The position numbers and the translations under genes were made by a program. Of a stretch of DNA of 64,000 nucleotides, positions 32,033 to 43,582 are shown piece by piece (the first letter of the stretch is position 1; every line of letters starts with the position of its first letter). The notes under the pieces were generated by a model. That model saw nothing but the letters and a program-made list of their open reading frames with translations, ran no database searches and was not told the DNA's origin. Origin of the DNA: Gnetum montanum (lineage: Eukaryota; Streptophyta; Gnetopsida; Gnetales; Gnetaceae); assembly GCA_015680685.1 (NCBI GenBank), contig MNCI01008125.1:326549-390548 (forward strand), read 5' to 3'.

Positions 32033-32484
32033 ACCCTAGGTATCCCCTTTTTGGTTCTGCAAATATATCAAAACTGCATCAGGATCCTCTTTACCCATTA
32101 ACCATTCTATGCATATGCCTCTGTCACAATGTTGTTGTTTGTTTCCAAGAAAATAAAAATTAGCAGACACCTCGTCTAAGATAGAAAAATCCCAGGTGGA
32201 GATGAGCATAAATGCATTTTTGATTTGTCATTGATTTGTCAATGGGTCCTCTTTTCTAATACCATTGAAAAGTTAAGGGTAAGGCACACCCTTGATATCA
32301 TTGCATGCTAGAAACAATAATTTTTCTTTCTCATGATACAATCTTAAGGCATATATAGCTAACATGATAACCATGACTGAAATGTGATTCAAACTAGTAA
32401 CGTCATGTATGCAGTTAGGGATGACATTTTTGTTTAATTTTATTATTTATTAATTATTTTATTAAAAATTAAAGAGCTATTTTT

Positions 32485-32960
32485 ATGTATAACCTTCTGA
32501 CATGGTTATTTTTTTATTTTAGGATCTTTCATCTACAACTAGAGAACGGTTACTCCAAAAAAATTCAGAAGTTAGAGGATTGTATTGATTATTGTCAGGA
32601 GTTAGGACTTTTGTACAAAGAAAAAGCCTGTTCAAACTGTAACGTGTTAATGAAAAAACAAAAAAAAAAATCTGTCAAAAAAAGAAAGATGTAGGTTTGT
32701 ATGTCTTAGATATGACAAAAAGAAAAACATTTATCATGGGACTTGGTTTATGAAACCAAAGTCAGAATTGAAGAAAATACTTATGATTATGTATGAGTAG
32801 AGTTGGAAATGCTCCAATGAGTATGTAGAGTTCAAAACCAAGTGTCTAAAGACACTGTTGTGAATTGGTTCAACTTTGGTAGAAATGTATGTCTAGATGC
32901 TTTGTTAAAAAATCCACAATAAATTGGTGGTCTAGGAAAAATGCTACCTTATTTATGAAC
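32485..32960 (+). pseudogene. Merlin-type (IS1016-like) DNA transposase fragment
   Basis: The frame 32520-32692 reads KKIQKLEDCIDYCQELGLLY-KEKACSNCNVLMKKQKK, a C-x2-C finger after the leader helix. A second frame from 32696 reads VCLRYDKKKNIYHGTWFMKP-KSELKKILMIMYE*SWKCS, and a third VSKDTVVNWFNFGRNVCLDA, then IGGLGK. The sequence of C-x2-C, GTWF, IL-x2-MYEW, S-x2-TVV-W-x2-F-R-VC and IGG-GK is that of Merlin/IS1016-ISXO2-like transposases just before the first catalytic Asp. The DDE core itself was not found. Two or more frameshifts; non-functional. Confidence 0.65.
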
Positions 32961-33024
32961 AAATAGTATTCTAATGACTCTGCTATAACTTGGATACAGG
33001 CCAATGATAAAAAATAAAAAATAA

Positions 33025-33075
33025 AAAAAAGTCACGTAAGTGATCCCATTTTATTGGGACAAAGCAACCTCATTT
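33025..33075 (+). repeat. RTE LINE 3'-terminal scrap
   Basis: HVSDPILLGQ (GTGATCCCATTTTATTGGGA) equals the last codons of RTE copy E (CAACCCCATTTTATTGGGAC). Only about 45 bases are recognisable, preceded by an A-rich run and without the GAT tail. Confidence 0.6.
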
Positions 33076-33519
33076 TATTATTCATTTTCTTTAAGGTCCT
33101 ACCACCAAGACTAACTTGAGAGCTGGATGTTAGGATGGTCAATTAAATAAAATAAAAACAACTTAATTAATGACTTGGCCATGCTTTTGAGTCTATTTTT
33201 TTATCTTTCAATTGACGAAATCATGTTTTGGTCATGCTTGTCATGGATATAAATGAAATGCTGATATTATCTTATTGCCCCACGATTTTTAGATGAAACG
33301 AAGTTGGTATCAAAGGTAAATGAACTTGCAAATATGAAGACTACTGATTTTCTTCCTATTTTCTGAATAATGAATGTTCATAGCCTTTTATATAAAAGTC
33401 AGAGACATCATAGACATGGTTTAGAATCTCTTTTCAATGATATATTCGGTTGATTGCCAAGGTGTGTCTCCAATTCCACTGATGCATTGATAGTTCCAAG
33501 TGATGAATTTGTCTACATG

Positions 33520-33850
33520 AAGGAGAGCTAATTTGCCCTTACACCATTGAAGAAAAACTGTTGAAAATGGGAGAATCTGAATACAAAATAGTGATTGTAT
33601 TGATCAATTCCAGTAAGTCATTTTTTAATACTATGCAAAATCATTGTTTGTCGGGAAGAAGTTGGCACAAATTTTCATTGGAGCAAAAGCACAAAGTAGT
33701 AAATGACGAGGAAAACAGAAGGTCAGGGTGAGGATTGTGGCAAAATAGAAGAGAAATTTGGAGAGAATCAAGCAAAACGCCAACAAGGATAGATGAAACC
33801 AACGATTCTTCTTGTGGACTGGAGGTAGACAAGGAGGGAAAGTTGACCAT
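33520..33850 (+). repeat. right arm of the ~320-bp inverted repeat pair
   Basis: Partner of 31130-31450 (see there). The Merlin relic and the UBR fragment lie between the arms. It continues on the plus strand as SSCGLEVDKEGKLTIVNSHL without a recognised family. Confidence 0.7.
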
Positions 33851-33859
33851 TGTCAACTC

Positions 33860-35176
33860 CCATCTCCTGCACTGTTCCTATATTTCTCAGCATTTCATAC
33901 TCTACACCTATATCCTTTTTTCATGTGGTTTGGATAAAGCTTCCCTCATCATAGAGGAATGTCTTCATCTAAACCTAAAGAATTAAACATTTTTGTCTGT
34001 CTCAATGTCTCTTCTGCCTTATCCAAACACCAACCTTAGACATGTCTATTGGATGCACATTTTCTTTCTCCAACTTCCAAAACCATAATTTTCTTCCACT
34101 TTAAAACAGATGCTGGCATCCTCAATATTATAGTTGGTATAGAACAGCTCTCCCTCATCAGAATCAGATGTTCTTTCATAGTCATCGTAGGATACAATCT
34201 TTGATTGTTTTCCTATTGCACAATATCAGGCTGCATCTTATCAAAGATCATGCCTCTTGCAACTATCACGTCTGTCAATACAGTGAATACTGGGTCCTAC
34301 ATTGTTTAAGGCTTTATTTCTCTGCATATCCAATTCCAAGCACAGATTCAATTGATCGTGATCAAGAGCTTGTAGCCAACATATCCTACAAAAATTCTGG
34401 TACAGGCATTTCCTTGTTCATATTTCGAGCTATGTGCATGTCTATTTGTTGGATAAAATTTTTCCTGGCTTATAATTCCCACCATGACCATCTTTGTTAA
34501 CTATAAGCAAGTTTATAACTAGTTTAGCTGTATAATTATGATGTATACCTATTATTTGGTAGAAAGAATCTTTTTCTTTTTTAAATTAATTCACATAAAA
34601 AAGTTCATCTCTTTGCCCAGTGTTACTATAATAATTATTTATTTTCAGTGACAAAATCCAGTCAATGCATACCTAATAATAATTCCTGAAAAAATACATT
34701 TAGTCCTAATTATTTATTTTCCATGACAAAGTCTTAGCTGATAATTGGCCTCTCAGCCAAAATTACGGTCAAGGGATTTTTTGGTAAGTTTTTCAGAAAC
34801 TCCAGCGCACTTCTTCTGTTTCCGGTGCCAAGATACACAGGCATGTTATAATATGTTTTCCTGAACCTTACACACTATATCTAATCTGAGATTGACCTTT
34901 TCAAAGCGATAACATATTCTGACATGCTTTTGCGCAATGAAAAAAGCTATTTACCATAAAAAGCTTTATCAGTCCATGCTACGTCCCTGAAAATCATGAT
35001 TTGAAAACCTCAAAAAAGGAAAAAGGAACCAAAAAAGAGTCCGCAGCCATATAAAGCTCCAGTTCAATATACGCATAGCATCACGTAACTAAAGTAACTA
35101 AATTCTCAGCAGACTCTTGTACATCTAACCTAATAACTTTTTTTATTCGTTCATTGTAAAATAAAATATCAGCGTA
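33860..35176. other. spacer downstream of the DRB exon
   Basis: On the minus strand this would be the first intron of the DRB gene. I searched by eye for a second dsRNA-binding exon and did not find one. A minus frame at about 34290-34050 (YDDYERTSDSDEGELFYTNY) and another at about 34845-34740 (MPVYLGTGNRRSALEFLKNL) look protein-like but are unplaced. Confidence 0.35.
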
Positions 35177-35187
35177 TCAAGATTTAC

Positions 35188-35410
35188 CAAGCTGGATCTT
35201 AAGAGCGTTCACAGCCACCTCGGCCGCGGTGTTTTGCGCCTCCTTGACATTTCTGCAAGGGGTGGGACTCTCGAACCTTTCTTTGTCTACCGTAACGGTA
35301 GCTCTGAAACTTGGTAGGTGGTCAGGACCTTCTGTTTCTCGAACATAGCTGTAACTAGGCAGGCATGTTAGATATCTCTGTGTCAACTTCTGCAGCTCCG
35401 ACTTAAACAT
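35188..35410 (-). CDS. first exon of a DRB double-stranded RNA-binding protein
   Basis: From the ATG at 35410 the frame reads MFKSELQKLTQRYLTCLPSY, SYVRETEGPDHLPSFRATVT, VDKERFESPTPCRNVKEAQN, TAAEVAVNALKIQL, then CTTG/GTAAAT. This is a complete dsRBD (alpha-beta-beta-beta-alpha, with the basic/AAEVA C-terminal helix) and matches the N-terminus of plant DRB/HYL1 proteins (M-Y-K-x-QLQELAQR…LPSY…REGPDH.P.F.ATV…FESP…AAEVALNAL). DRBs partner Dicer-like enzymes in small-RNA biogenesis. No stop or frameshift is present. The donor GT is at 35187-35186. The second dsRBD was not found, so it is either exon 1 of a gene with a long intron or an isolated exon. A TTG upstream is not needed as start. Confidence 0.85.
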
Positions 35411-35924
35411 TTTTTCCCCTGCGTCCAAGCCCGCTCCCCGGTCTTACTCACTTCTTCTCCAACCAGTCCCGCGAACAACATCATACACAAGATAGCCTGC
35501 GTCTCGCTAACGAAAAAGAGGGAACATTTCAGGGATAGCATCACTTTGCATAGGTTTTTACTTTTTTTTCCGCTGATAAGGTTGTGCAATTTGTCATTTT
35601 TCCATTAAGAGCATCGGGTTCCTGCAAAAAGCACTCATCGCAACGCCAGAAAAACAGCGCCATTATAATATAATCTATGGCTTTATATTGATAATAAGAA
35701 AAAAAATTCCTACTTCATGACATTTACAAAGAGAAAATCTTTTCAATATTGGGGATGTTTTATTGGTATGTGAATAGTTATCATTGATTTTTAAAAAAAT
35801 TTAATATATGAAAATTAATTAGCCATTGAAATAAGGCAAGGATGATCATGAATGGATAAAAATTAATTAAGGAAAATCACTCTTATTTACCAGCGTTTAC
35901 ATCCCTTTCAGCATCCATAAAGTA

Positions 35925-36137
35925 GTAAAAAGATTTGAATAGAAACCAAAAGTGGCAAAATACTCACATATTATGTATTCCCACCAAAAGAATCTTTACC
36001 ATCAACCATAATTTACTTAACATTGGTTTTAATTTTTGAGTTTGCATTATTTTTTTGAAATAATAATATATTTGTTTTATGAGCTATTATTGAAGTGTGA
36101 TTTGATACAAAGTAGAAATGAAAGAAAACACACAAAT
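35925..36137. repeat. dispersed repeat shared with 48485-48721
   Basis: Shared strings include AGAATCTTTACCAT, AACATTGGTTTT, TTATTGAAGT[A/G]TGATTTG, AAGTAGAA and ACACAAATG in the same order and strand. No coding content; possibly part of an LTR or other element. Confidence 0.65.
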
Positions 36138-36422
36138 GACGTAGGTCATAACTCAAAAAATTAAGTTGTGAATCATGTCAAAAAGAAAGACATCAACATT
36201 GAAGGAAAACACAATAACAAATACTTTATTAATCAAAATGACTTACTATTACAAGGTGTTGTCACATTTTGGCTATTTTCGTAATCTTCACTTCTTTCAC
36301 TAAAGCTTTTATTAAAGTTAACACAAAAGCATTGTTATTGTCTAAGAAGTTTTTTCCAATTGGTCATCTTTTGAAGATAAGAGTTTCGCATCAACCTGTT
36401 TAATCCATCAAAGGGAGATACA

Positions 36423-36995
36423 ATGTCATCGCAAGTGCAAATTTATGGATTGACATTTACATGCAAGTTTACCCCAAATGAGTCATCCAGTATAACCCCA
36501 CACTTCCTATTATTTACTAACCGCATTTATGACACAGAATTTGAGTCACCCTTTTACATGATAGCTGATGCTAATAAGCACATGTATGCTATGGGAGATG
36601 GGAGATGTTTATCCAAAATCTATGAAACTTGCAAAGGGGGACTACATTTTCTATTTGTTTTTAAAGCATGCCAATACCCAATACTTACTTAGAGAAGGTA
36701 AAGAATCTAGTTTTATTTATTCATCAAGTTTAGATGGGAAGAGTTGTATAAGGGTTGGGTTAATTTCTTTTTCGAATCCGATGGACCGATAACTAGCAAT
36801 AGTATTATGAAATCCTCTACTTTACTCCAAGGTGGCATTTTATATTGGTTCTCCTTCAGATAAGTTACCCAAGAATGTTTCTACTAAATCCCTTGTACTT
36901 GGGAAAAGTCGTCATGAAAAATGGTCACTTGGTAATTCAAAAGGGACCGAAAATGGCAAGGCATGCCCATCATCATATAACTTAATTTATGCGCC
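36423..36995 (+). pseudogene. tripeptidyl peptidase II fragment
   Basis: Frames in order: ITPHFLLFTNRIYDTEFESP-FYMIADANKHMYAMGD; VYPKSMKLAKGDYIFYLFLK-HANTQYL; FESDGPITSNSIMKSSTLLQ; AFYIGSPSDKLPKNVSTKSL and SSYNLIY. This is the C-terminal region of TPP II, a giant cytosolic subtilisin-like exopeptidase (family: RVYDT.FESQFYMISDSNKR…GDVYPKS.KLPKGEY…YLRHDN…DGPIMG…KDKLPKN). A 7-bp tandem duplication GGGAGAT at 36593-36606 breaks the first frame, and a second shift follows near 36770. About 190 residues run without an intron, which suggests a processed copy or a fragment inside one exon block. The catalytic domain is absent. Confidence 0.9.
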
Positions 36996-37019
36996 ATACT
37001 CCGCCGTCATGCTCGTCCA

Positions 37020-37215
37020 GTGCACTATATTCCGCTCACGCATTTCATCGAACATCTACAGTGCTTTCGAGTATTGGAATCGCAGGCATCTACGATTTTA
37101 CAGGAGGTTGGCCCCTTTGGCTGGTATCAGCGTTACCACGGACTAAAAGCCTTTATCAATTCATTCGTTCCCAAGAACTCGCGCGTTCTCATGGTCGGTC
37201 GGTTGCAGAGACACA
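37020..37215 (+). pseudogene. METTL13-like methyltransferase fragment
   Basis: AFEYWNRR in one frame and EVGPFGWYQRYHGLKAFINS-FVPKNSRVLMVG in the next match the N-terminus of plant and animal METTL13/EEF1A-lysine methyltransferase-like proteins (YWD.RY…FDWYQ.Y.GLK…VP…RVLMVGCGN), including SAM-binding motif I. A 4-bp duplication GGTCGGTC at 37193-37200 shifts the frame exactly after MVG; without it the next residue is Cys, as in the family. It follows the TPP II fragment by about 30 bases on the same strand. The sequence is GC-rich and CpG-containing, unlike most of the window. Confidence 0.7.
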
Positions 37216-37560
37216 GAGGTGAAGGCATAGGCATCAGCCGCATGCGTCCAGCACGCAATCCTCTGTCCTTCCCTGGCCTGCCTTGCCCCGTCCTTCTCTA
37301 TCCAATTTGAAATACAGAGATCGGGAAAACGCAGTTAGGCTTTTCCGGCGTCGCAGAGGTGCTCGCAGCGTCCGTTATCATTGTGCGATCGGCAAAAGGA
37401 GCTGAAACAGAAGTAATGGTTAAATGCCAGAAAACACATGGCCGACGGGCATGAAGTTGGGAACCAACCAAAGTCTCTGTGCGTGGTAATCATTGTGGAA
37501 CCCTGCCAAGGGCCACTTTTGCCTGCACATGATCCCCACTGGTGGCTCTGTCTTTACCTG

Positions 37561-37816
37561 GAATGCCTCTGTAGATTACTGGGACGACGGTATGTAGAAC
37601 GGCCAAAGATATAGCAAAGACCCTGAGATGATGTAGCACAGCCAAAACCAGAGCCAGCGGCAGCCAACATTCGGAGAAATGACGCAGCAAGATTTTCTGG
37701 TAAGGGCCAGCGTTGTTCATGAGGACAACGGTCTGAATCGCAGCAACGCCGGCAACGTCATTCAATACGCTGCCACGGCCACGGCGGTTCAGGCTCCAAA
37801 CACTCTTTGACGCCAT
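37561..37816 (-). CDS. hypothetical minus-strand exon in GC-rich DNA
   Basis: From the ATG at 37816 the frame reads MASKSVWSLNRRGRGSVLND and continues with a hydrophobic stretch CWLPLALVLAVLHHLRVFAI, a possible membrane helix, then PVIYRGIP and CCAG/GTAAAG, a good donor site (GT at 37561-37560 within a base or two). The frame runs on to 37490 if unspliced (108 residues). I recognise no family. The upstream side was cut by the LTR element at 37895. It may be a real first exon stranded by that insertion, or a chance frame in CpG-rich sequence. Confidence 0.3.
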
Positions 37817-37894
37817 GACAGCGGTGGCCGCCCAGGCTCAGGCCGAGACTAGACTTAGGCGCACGCAGACTGTTTTCAGCATCATCAGCAGACT

Positions 37895-38191
37895 GTTTTG
37901 GTGCGGTGCCAGGCTACACCTTATACTAGATCATGAAGGATGTGGGGTGAGGCACCACCCTTTGTAGATGCATTGTTTCCTTTCAGCGATGTTGTCTACA
38001 AGGTTGCTTGTGTGTTTGTTTGCATGGTCCTCGTTTGGATTTGGTTATCCTTCGTGAGGTGTGTTTCCATACATACACATTCTTGGGTTGCTTGCTTGCT
38101 TGAGGCGTATTCCCCCGATCTTTTGCCCCAAATCCATTGGATCTTAGTGAATTCCTTGGGTGTTGAACAACATTGGGGCAACGTTGTTACA
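37895..38191 (+). repeat. 5' LTR, 5'-truncated
   Basis: Matches 43836-44164 over TTTTGGTGCGGTGCCAGGCT, GGTTGCTTGTGTG, GGTCCTCGTTTGGATTTGG and CCAAATCCATTGGAT to ...GTTACA. It is shorter by the U3 part and also lacks a 29-base segment present in the 3' copy (ACAGATAAGAAGTTGTGTTG region, about 44018-44046). Confidence 0.85.
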
Positions 38192-38193
38192 GA

Positions 38194-38205
38194 TGGTATC
38201 AGAGC
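38194..38205 (+). promoter_or_regulatory. primer-binding site, initiator tRNA-Met
   Basis: TGGTATCAGAGC follows the LTR end (…TTACA) after two bases. It is the exact complement expected for the 3' end of plant initiator tRNA-Met, the primer for minus-strand synthesis. Confidence 0.9.
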
Positions 38206-41200
38206 GTTTTTTAAATTGTGTTGTGATACACATGTGCTCTTTGGTTGTGCTACTCCATTGAGGTTGTTCGATTAATGCCCCCTTTAGATTGATACCTAGG
38301 TGATCTAGGATCATATCCTTATGTATTCTTTGAAAAGTTGCCTTATGGCAATGTTTTTACCCTCTTTGTGAGGGGACAGATGTTAAATTGTGAGCAAGTG
38401 ATGTATGTTGCTCTCCTTGAGGATGTAAATGATTGCATTATGGTGATGTCCTCCACTTGTTTACTTGTGGTTGGACTAGTTGTGATTATATTTGATATGG
38501 TAGAGAGGAGTTTTATTGGTAACTCAAGAATTTTGTTGCTAAAGGAGCTCTCATCTCTGGTCTCCAGCGATTTATCTGGGATGAATTGGACCGAGTCTTT
38601 GCTTTGGTTTCCACCCAGATGACATATTTCGAGATGGCATTTGTTGAATTGTGCAGGATAGAATATCCTTGCACTCCCACTCGCCCTAGATACAGTGAAT
38701 ATGGGAAAATAAAAATTGGGACAAGATGGTTCCCATGTAGCTCAGGATGGAGGTCCTTTGGACATGTGCTTTTGGTGAGCCTTGTTCTGGGTGGATTAAG
38801 ACTGTTGCCGGTAGACTTCGTATGTTCATGTTGGCAATTGTATGTTTGTCTATTTGTGTATGCGTGTCTTCTTGGTTGGGCTTTCAAATTCTACATGTGT
38901 GTTACCTTCGTCGTGTTTCTCGTTCGTAATGCAAGGCTTTGTGTTCTACGCAATATGATGACTTATTGTTGGGATTGTTGAGGATGCATTTTGATGCCAT
39001 TTGTGCCATCCCAAAGCCAAATGTTGTTGTCTTGTTTTGACAACCTCTTGTGTGTGAGACATGATTGCCCTTGTTGCTAATCTTTCACGAGTTGTGCTCC
39101 CTTGGTTGATCTGTTGTGTTGCCCTTGGGTTTGTGGCATTACTCTTTTGATTAGTGGCATTTCCTTGGTTACTTCGATTTGAAGACTACTAGTGTGGGTC
39201 ATCCAATTATTGGTTTTTGTGAGACCACACCTCTATTGATGAGAGTCTTCTTGTGGATGCATCATCCTTGATGTTGCTCATCATATTGAGAATTGGCTTT
39301 ATGAAGACATGTTGTTGGATAGACCTCGATCTTCCACCTTATTTTTGAGTTGAGATGACGATTCTCTATTGCCCATGCCTCTTATGATTGTGTTGAGATT
39401 TTGATCCTAGTTGAAACCAGTGTTAGTGGCTAGGAATGATTATTGTATATGAATCTTGGAATTCTAAGAGTGTGCTAGCTCTCTCTGGGTCTGCCTCATG
39501 ATGAAATCGTTTATTTGAGTGTATCTAATTGATCCATCAATGTTTTGCATGATTGATCTTTATGCATGTTGTTGAGGCCTTGCTTTTATGATGTTGCAAG
39601 AGTGATATTACTCTATTATATTATCATGCTTGATGGTTGTGTATGAGGCTGATGTGCTGATCGTGTTCCTGCTAACTTCTATGTTTTTGAGCTTTTGTCT
39701 TAGTGTTTGCGGGTAGCACAAGTACAAAGATGCAGCTAGTGGTGACCTCAGTTACTTCTATGAGCATTATGTCTATTGGAAAGATATGTGCTCTTGAGAC
39801 CTTCATGAACTGATTATTTGGTCTCAGAATCCCAACATTGGGTTGCAGATTTATCAATACCTTGGCTGTGATGAATCAGCAGGGACATTATGATTTGTTT
39901 GCCTCTCTGTGCTAGGTGAGCACTAACAGAGGACGATGATCTATCCTAGACCCTATAGATATTGGGCTAGCAGATGGCATGAAATGGTATCCTTGGTCAT
40001 GCTGGATATTGATGGCCTAGGAGTGGCCAATGCATTGAGGTCCCACTTTGGCAGTTGGTGGATACTCAGTTGGTGTGTTCCGTTATTCAATCGCTGTGTT
40101 TGTGTCCTGAATTGTTTTCGTTTGATAGCAGTTGTGCAACAGTGTAATGGTTGATCATGTACATTTTGGGACAGTGGTGCAGTGTGACAGATGATTGTTT
40201 ATGTTTCGTGACATAGATTGGTTTTTCTCATAACAACATGGTTCTTTCGTGGTATGCTCCTAGTGGCCTAAATCCTTCAGCCTAGGATGGGCTTGGGTAG
40301 TTCATCCTATAGCCTTCTAGGCTTGGGTAGCATTCCTAAATACCATGTATGTTCCTATTAAAATGTATTCCTATCCTTGGGTGTGTGAAATGTATCCTTG
40401 TGATACTCTTAATTCAACAGTATGCACTCAAAAGTGCTAGATATATTGCCCTATGTGACTCAGTTGTCTCCTCATTGTAGGCCTATGCCACACCTAGTGA
40501 CAAGGCCAAGCTTGATGTATGGTGTTTTCCTGGTGCTATTTTTGAAGCACCTTTTGTATATGTTGTAAATGGCCTTTGTTCCTTGATGTATAATTCTACT
40601 GAAAACCTCATGGAAAATTCCTTAATTGTGATATGGTGTTGTAATGAACAAGCCTGGGCATGTCCTTGCCCATTGTGCTCTTGAACTAGTGCCATGTGTT
40701 CTTGGTGATGTTGGCATGCCTTGAGGGTGTGTGCGCTTTGGTGAACGTCCTTGAGATAGGACAAATGTTGGGAGCACTTCCTCTTGTGTTCTGGACTAGC
40801 TAAAATCTGATTCACAAATGATCGATGGTGGTATGTAGCCCGAAATACAAACAAATTGGTTCGATGTGCTTGTTCTCAATAGCGGGTGGTTCACTGTGGT
40901 CATGTGAATTACAATGTCAGACTGAAATTCAAATCAATGTGATATTGCGATGTCTAGCTGTGGAGTAGAGTTGAGTTTTGGGTATTGGCACCTAGACTTG
41001 CTCTTCCATGTTGGATGCGATCATGGAGCAACTTTGCAAATGTTGGGATGATGGTCCATCCTTGAATAAATGATGTTACAAATACAAAAATTGTGACTTC
41101 TCTTGGTGGCCTTGCTTGGTGGACTTGAATGTGCTCAAAACACTTGAGCCTATGCTCTCATGCTTGGGGGCTTCTAATGATTTGTGCATGTTGGCAGGCT

Positions 41201-43570
41201 CTCATGACCAATTGCTTTTGGTGCTTCGGAGGGCTATGATGCGCTCTCATGGCTTGGGACTTATTGGTGCTTTTGTGGTCTATGGTGTGATTCCATGACA
41301 GGGGACTCATTGTGCCTAACAGGCTATGGTGTCTTGCCGAATTTCCCTATGTACTTTGTTCCTCATGTACACTGATGTATCACACCGTCCCTCCCTAATG
41401 TAAAGCCCCATGTCTATAATGTATTGTAAATGTATGTTATGTCTTAACCTCCCTAGTGGGACAGCAAGGTTGAGCACTATATTACTTGGTGAATCTCTAA
41501 TCCTATGAGGGGTTATCCTCCATTCCAATGGATGCCCTCTTTGGTTCCTAAAATGTTAAGGCAGGTGGTATTAAGATAGTTGTTCTCTAGTTGGGACCTA
41601 GAAGTAGTTGATGTTTGGGACTTGTTCCTAGCAGTGGTCCCATGTTTGTGAACTCATGGGACTTGTTCTCAGAGACAGAATGTTGTTACCCTGGTGAAAT
41701 TCATGAAACCTCCTTTGTGAGGTCGTGTTGTTGATGTAAATTAAAGGTACATATCGCTTTTCTTGTAAGCAAGGCATGATCTTATGTACTCTCTGAGTTT
41801 TGGGGGCTCCAGAGGGACTTGTTGGGGTTCTCTAGTAGACAACCCTTATTGTAAACCCTTCAGGGATGAATCGTGTAGTGTTTTGAGTTGTAACTAATGT
41901 TGGTGAAGCCCATTCCTTGTAAAACTAGCTTGAGGACCTAGTGCTCCTATGGGCAAAATGTTATTGTTGACTTGCTTCTATCATTTGGGTTGAATGATAA
42001 TAGGTAGTGGAGTGGCCTTGTCCACCACAATTGATGTAAACGGGCTTGATTGGTATGTATGAAACAAAAACCCAGATCTCCCAAGATGAAACAAAAATCC
42101 CTCTTGATAAAATTTTAAAGGGATGAACTCCTTGGTGTCTCAAGTTGTTCTCAAGATGAAATTGAATTTGGATAAGACTTGTGAACCCATGTCTTCCCTC
42201 AGCTGGTAACAGTTTGATGATATGGTTCTATTGGCTATATTAACTACTTGGGTGTGTATAAGGTGTAGCTAGGCTGCTATACTTACCTATGGAAGAAACC
42301 TCCCAAAGAGGATTCTTCTTTCAAGTGCAAAAATCTAATGAAAGGTGTTGATCACGAGACTGGCAATCATTCTTGATATGGTGAGGAAAATCAAATTCTG
42401 GGAACCTAGATGTTCCTTGAAGAATTCATGATCTAGTTGTTCTCAGAGGTGACTCTATATTCTTTCATGGACCTAGTGTTCAGAAAATGGTGCTTGTTCC
42501 ATAACTTGGAGTGGGGAGGATAACTTGTATGTTGCAAGTGCGATTGATCCCTCTCCATGAACGAGATATTATGGTTGCATTCGATGATATGCTTACTAGT
42601 GACATGAGACTTGTGTACAGGGGATTGTTATGGGATTAGCTGCCCAACATATTCTCCACTTATTCTAACATTCAAGCAAGCATTCTCGATGTTGGATAAT
42701 CACAAGAGTTGTTGATGATAGTTTGGGCTTGTTGTATGATAGCCTCTTGGAGAAGTTTCCAAACAAATTTTGGATCTTCTCTCTCATTGTGGCAATGGAA
42801 TATTGTTGGATGGTGAATTGAGGTATGTGATGTTGGTGTCTGTAGATGACAAGGTCAAGCTCAAAAGATCTTCCCTTGTACCTTGTTTGGAAGGGAGAAC
42901 ATGCTCGTCTCCCTTCATACCAACTTGAATAGACATGAGAAAAAAAATGTGCATGGTACAAATGTACATGGAATCAATGCTTAGATGGTTGCACTAGTGA
43001 GACCCCATGGGTCTGGATGTAAGTAGCAGAACATGGAGTTCTGGCAAGTGTGAGTTGCTTGCAGAGACATGGCTCTTTTGGAGCATGTCCTCCCTCTCGG
43101 TTTGATGTTCCCAAGTCCATCACCATGGGTGGTGGCCCTAGTGAGCCCTCAAAATCAATGAATGAAAAAACAAATCAATGGGTGCTAAGATGCCATTCAC
43201 AAAGGAACTCGATTGGACTTGTGGAAGAGGAGTTGTCTTCTTACATAGGTATGGGCCTACGCAAGAAGATATGTCTTTAGACCTAAGAAGGGATGGATCT
43301 AGGTGATGCCTAAGAGACGTTGGCCCTTTGGGTTGGACTACTCCTTCTTGTTACAGAGTTGGGAAGTCTTTTGGCTTTCTCCAAGTGCCCCTTGTGTTTC
43401 ATGCAAGGCATTGGATGGAAGGATGTATCAGGTGTTGGGGTTGGTACCTTCCTTCAAGCCTAGCATTAGATAAGTTAACGGATCCCCAGAGTTGATAGAC
43501 TTCCAAACCCATACTTGAGTGTACTCTCAAAGATATCCTAGGCTCCGCTTTGAGGACATCACTTCTTTGT

Positions 43571-43582
43571 GTGGGGGAGGAT
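43571..43582 (+). promoter_or_regulatory. polypurine tract
   Basis: GTGGGGGAGGAT lies immediately before TGTGAGAGATG, the start of the 3' LTR. The purine run would prime plus-strand synthesis. Confidence 0.75.

Noticed and set aside
35383-35589. 68-residue minus frame overlapping the DRB start
   Set aside because: It is in a different frame from the dsRNA-binding domain and lacks motifs; it is leader sequence of the DRB exon.
38338-38981. overlapping open frames after the LARD primer-binding site, where gag would be expected
   Set aside because: No gag or zinc-knuckle motif. The frames overlap each other and look like chance openings in moderately GC-rich DNA.
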